Positions 61,653 to 64,000 of a stretch of 64,000 nucleotides of DNA are shown here, one piece after another. This stretch comes from Sphaerochaeta sp032144095. GTDB lineage: Bacteria > Spirochaetota > Spirochaetia > Sphaerochaetales > Sphaerochaetaceae. The translations under genes and the position numbers were made by a program. Numbering within the stretch: position 1 is the first letter of the stretch; each line of letters starts with the position of its first letter. The notes beneath the pieces were generated by a model, which ran no database searches, had not been told where the DNA came from, and saw only the letters and a program-made list of their open reading frames with translations. Where the stretch lies: NCBI RefSeq assembly GCF_032144095.1, contig NZ_JAVSNJ010000005.1:1-64000 (forward strand), written 5' to 3'.

Positions 61653-63512
61653 TTGCAGAAGTATATTTTAGGTAAGAAAAATCTCATAACATTGATGAGC
61701 GCAATTTTGATCGTCATCGGCTTTGCCAGCGATCTGGGGTTCAAGAATGAGGGCATTGCCCTCTGGGCTCTGGCCATCGCATCCATTCTGGGCTTGGCTC
61801 CGATTGCAATCCAGGCCTATCAGGCATTGAAGGTCAGGGTCGTCAGCATCGATGTGCTGGTGACCATTGCGGTGGTCGGGGCCTTCCTGATCGACAACCT
61901 CGAAGAATCGGCCATCGTCACCTTCCTGTTCCTGTTTGGGGCTTTCCTGGAGCAGCGGACATTGAATAAGACACGCTCGGCTATCAGGGAACTTACGGAG
62001 ATGGCTCCTGAAAGTGCCCTGAAGCAGATGGAGGACGGTGAGTTTGCAGAGGTGGCTGTGGATGAGGTGGATGTCGGCGATATCCTGCTGGTCAAGACCG
62101 GCTCGAAGGTCCCTGTCGATGGCAGGGTGTTGTCTGGAGAGGGCCATATCAATGAGGCAAGCATCACCGGGGAGGCGATTCCTGTAGGTAAGGAAAGAGA
62201 TTCAGGGGTATATGCCGGGACAATCCTGGAGAACGGGACCCTCCAGATCATAGCTGACCGAGTCGGTGAGGATACTACCTTTGGCAAGATCATTGAGCTG
62301 GTTGAAGAGGCCCAGGACTCCAAGTCAGAGGCTGAACGGTTCATTGACAAGTTTTCCAAGTACTACACTCCTGCAGTACTGGTTCTCGCCATCATCGTAT
62401 GGATAGTTTCCCGAAATATTGAACTTGCAATAACCATCCTGGTGTTGGGCTGCCCCGGGGCCTTGGTTATCGGGGTTCCTGTATCAAACGTGGCAGGGAT
62501 CGGCAACGGGGCCCGACACGGTGTCCTTCTGAAAGGCAGCGAAGTCATCCACGATTTCAGCAGGGTCGATACCATAGTATTTGACAAGACTGGGACCTTG
62601 ACGGTAGGAAACCCCAAGGTAGCTGACACTGCCTTCTATGCTGATGATGGCACTGCAGTATTGGCATATATTGCCAGTGTGGAAAGGGAGTCTGACCACC
62701 CCCTGGCAAAGGCTATTGTGGAACATATCGGAACCACCAATACCTTTGTCGTGGAAAAGACCGAGGTAGTGAAGGGTGGAGGCATTGTCGCCCTAGTCGA
62801 GGGGAAGCGAATCGCAATCGGCAACGTTGCCCTGATGGAGCAGGAGCATGTCCCTTTGCAGGAAAAAGCTCGCTCTGATATCGAGCTGTTCGAAAAGAGA
62901 GGAAACTCACTTGTCCTGACAGCCGTTGATGGAAAACTGAAGGCTTTGATGGGTATTCGTGACCAGGTTCGACCAGGGGTAAAGGAAGACCTTCTTGCAC
63001 TGAAAAAACTTGGGGTCAAGAACCTGGTAGTCCTCTCCGGGGACAACCAGGGGACCGTTGACCTGGTAGGACGGCAGTTGGGATTGACCGAGGCTCACGG
63101 TCATATGTTGCCGGAAGACAAGGCCGCCTACATTGCAAACCTCCAGGCAAAAGGCCAGATAGTGGCATTTGTGGGAGATGGTGTAAACGACAGCCCTTCC
63201 CTTGCCTTGGCTCAGATCGGGATCGCCATGGGAAATGGTACGGACGTCGCCATTGAGACATCCGATGTCGTGCTCATGAATTCGGACTTTAGCCGCTTGC
63301 CCCATGCCTTGGCCTTGGCGAAAGCCACTGCTGCCAACATGCGGCAGAACATCCTTATTGCCGTAGGGGTTGTCCTGATCCTGCTTGCAAGCGTCTTCTT
63401 CAGTGACTGGATGAACATGTCCATTGGGATGCTGGTTCACGAAGCGAGCATACTGGTGGTCATTGTAAACGGGATGAGGCTGCTCCGATTCCGGTTACGG
63501 AAAAAAATATAG
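61653..63512 (+). CDS. Heavy-metal P1B-type ATPase, CPG variant
   Basis: This 619-residue ATPase has six or so membrane segments, the actuator ASITGEAIP, the metal-gate helix with Cys267-Pro268-Gly269 (family normally CPC or CPx), the phosphorylation site FDKTGTLTVGN (Asp311), and the hinge VVAFVGDGVNDSPSLA-like GDGVND. It lacks an N-terminal metal-binding domain. The CPG motif (codons TGC CCC GGG) is unusual, and Gly in place of the second Cys should alter metal choice. The start is TTG at 61653. It is linked to a His-rich protein and to an HMA chaperone gene, so it moves a transition metal across the membrane. The direction and metal are not known. Confidence 0.9.
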   Translation: MQKYILGKKNLITLMSAILIVIGFASDLGFKNEGIALWALAIASILGLAPIAIQAYQALKVRVVSIDVLVTIAVVGAFLIDNLEESAIVTFLFLFGAFLEQRTLNKTRSAIRELTEMAPESALKQMEDGEFAEVAVDEVDVGDILLVKTGSKVPVDGRVLSGEGHINEASITGEAIPVGKERDSGVYAGTILENGTLQIIADRVGEDTTFGKIIELVEEAQDSKSEAERFIDKFSKYYTPAVLVLAIIVWIVSRNIELAITILVLGCPGALVIGVPVSNVAGIGNGARHGVLLKGSEVIHDFSRVDTIVFDKTGTLTVGNPKVADTAFYADDGTAVLAYIASVERESDHPLAKAIVEHIGTTNTFVVEKTEVVKGGGIVALVEGKRIAIGNVALMEQEHVPLQEKARSDIELFEKRGNSLVLTAVDGKLKALMGIRDQVRPGVKEDLLALKKLGVKNLVVLSGDNQGTVDLVGRQLGLTEAHGHMLPEDKAAYIANLQAKGQIVAFVGDGVNDSPSLALAQIGIAMGNGTDVAIETSDVVLMNSDFSRLPHALALAKATAANMRQNILIAVGVVLILLASVFFSDWMNMSIGMLVHEASILVVIVNGMRLLRFRLRKKI

Positions 63513-63515
63513 CAC

Positions 63516-63559
63516 ATTTGATGTAGGTCAAATACGGCCAAGGCAAAATGTACTATCAT
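63516..63559 (+). promoter_or_regulatory. Fnr/Crp-type box and -10 element, second copy
   Basis: The identical 18-base palindrome ATTTGA-tgtagg-TCAAAT lies at 63516-63533, directly after the ATPase stop. A -10-like TATCAT (63554-63559) starts 20 bases after its end, the same spacing as the first copy. It probably drives the HMA-protein gene from a start near 63566. Confidence 0.65.
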
Positions 63560-63591
63560 GTAGGTATAGAAACGATCAAAGGAGATACAAG

Positions 63592-63825
63592 ATGCAAAAA
63601 GCTACCATTCAATTAGAGACATTGACCTGTCCTTCATGCTTGCTGAAGATTGAGAACGCAACAAAATCCTTGCAAGGTGTGGAAAAAGAGAGTGTCAAGG
63701 TCATGTTCAACTCAAGCAAGGTGAAACTTGACTTTGATTCTGAGAAAATATCCATCGCAGAGGTCGAGAAGGCCATTACCGCTCTTGGCTATGAGGTCAA
63801 GAAGACACAGGTTAAGGCCCTCTAG
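63592..63825 (+). CDS. Heavy-metal-associated (HMA) domain protein
   Basis: This 77-residue protein has a single HMA fold with the metal-binding CPSC (residues 13-16) in TLTCPSCLLKIENATKSL, then VEKESVKVMFNSSKVKLDFD and EVEKAITALGYEVKK, the ferredoxin-like strand pattern of copper-chaperone-type domains. It probably hands metal to the upstream ATPase, whose own N-terminal domain is absent. The start follows AAAGGAGA. Confidence 0.9.
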   Translation: MQKATIQLETLTCPSCLLKIENATKSLQGVEKESVKVMFNSSKVKLDFDSEKISIAEVEKAITALGYEVKKTQVKAL

Positions 63826-63854
63826 GATAGAGGAAAAACCCTGAAGAGGGATGA

Positions 63855-63892
63855 GAAAGGCACCTTACACTATGTTTTGCAAGGTGCCTTTC
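63855..63892. terminator. Hairpin between converging genes
   Basis: GAAAGGCACCTT pairs perfectly with AAGGTGCCTTTC around a 14-base loop. No T run follows, and on both sides a gene ends toward it, so it may act as a weak bidirectional terminator. Confidence 0.5.
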
Positions 63893-63930
63893 CCATGTTG
63901 GAACCTATGAAGGGAAAACAGAATCCTTTG

Positions 63931-64000
63931 TCAGTATTCAGAAACTGGGCTCCAAAGACCCCTGGGCAACAGTGCTTCTACAATGCTGACACGACTTTTT
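63931..64000 (-). CDS. C-terminal end of a gene running off the window
   Basis: On the minus strand a frame ends SRVSIVEALLPRGLWSPVSE with a TGA at 63931-63933. It is open to the window edge (22 codons). The shape is consistent with the end of a real protein, but no family is recognisable from this length. Confidence 0.3.
   Translation of the reverse strand, partial: KSRVSIVEALLPRGLWSPVSEY

Overview
The window looks like chromosomal DNA of an anaerobic, sugar-fermenting spirochaete, probably Sphaerochaeta or a close relative. This is an inference from gene content: many carbohydrate ABC transporters whose binding proteins begin with a signal peptide ending in FAAG/AAE- or FSQGAKE-like residues, many LacI-type regulators, an anaerobic sulfatase-maturating radical SAM enzyme, and a LicD/CDP-alcohol envelope module. 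No rRNA, tRNA or CRISPR array was seen. Nearly all genes read on the + strand.

Positions 1-22,400 are a surface-polysaccharide locus. It opens with a degenerate tandem repeat and a 5'-truncated WbqC gene. A sugar-aminotransferase-like protein, a GNAT acetyltransferase and an odd 3-hydroxyacyl-CoA dehydrogenase/thiolase pair follow. A scar of three broken genes (4,594-5,534) leads into UDP-glucose dehydrogenase. An AT-rich cassette (7,117-15,291) holds the glycosyltransferases, flippase and polymerase. A distinctive module (15,417-22,323) then carries a YidC/sulfatase-fold fusion, a TagF-like transferase, a LicD protein and a nucleotidyltransferase-aminotransferase fusion. I read it as a machine that decorates the envelope glycan with a phospho-substituent.

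Positions 22,400-32,700 carry a class I fructose-bisphosphate aldolase, a Cys-rich conserved protein, and a divergent sugar locus: a BNR-repeat protein and GH4 glycosidase on one side, a LacI regulator with an LplABC-like oligosaccharide importer on the other. Remnants of a group II intron and an IS1595-like transposase follow.

Positions 32,700-42,300 hold a second sugar ABC operon with an FAD oxidoreductase and its LacI regulator, an AAC(3)-fold acetyltransferase, NagA and an N-acylglucosamine 2-epimerase, together an amino-sugar catabolic set.

Positions 42,300-56,200 form a sulfated-substrate island. It contains a LacI regulator, an ABC importer, a sulfatase, a TctCBA tripartite carboxylate importer, a second sulfatase, a GntR/LacI chimera, the sulfatase-maturating enzyme (apparently starting at ATC) and a two-gene CHR-family anion transporter. 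The logic suggested is import of a sulfated sugar or sugar acid, cytoplasmic desulfation, and disposal of sulfate.

Positions 56,200-64,000 hold a GAF-GGDEF diguanylate cyclase, a DUF6933/PRiA4 fusion, an OtnK-OtnC pair, and a metal-homeostasis group: a His-rich small protein, a P-type ATPase with CPG instead of CPC, and an HMA chaperone. Two identical Fnr-type boxes precede the two promoters of that group.
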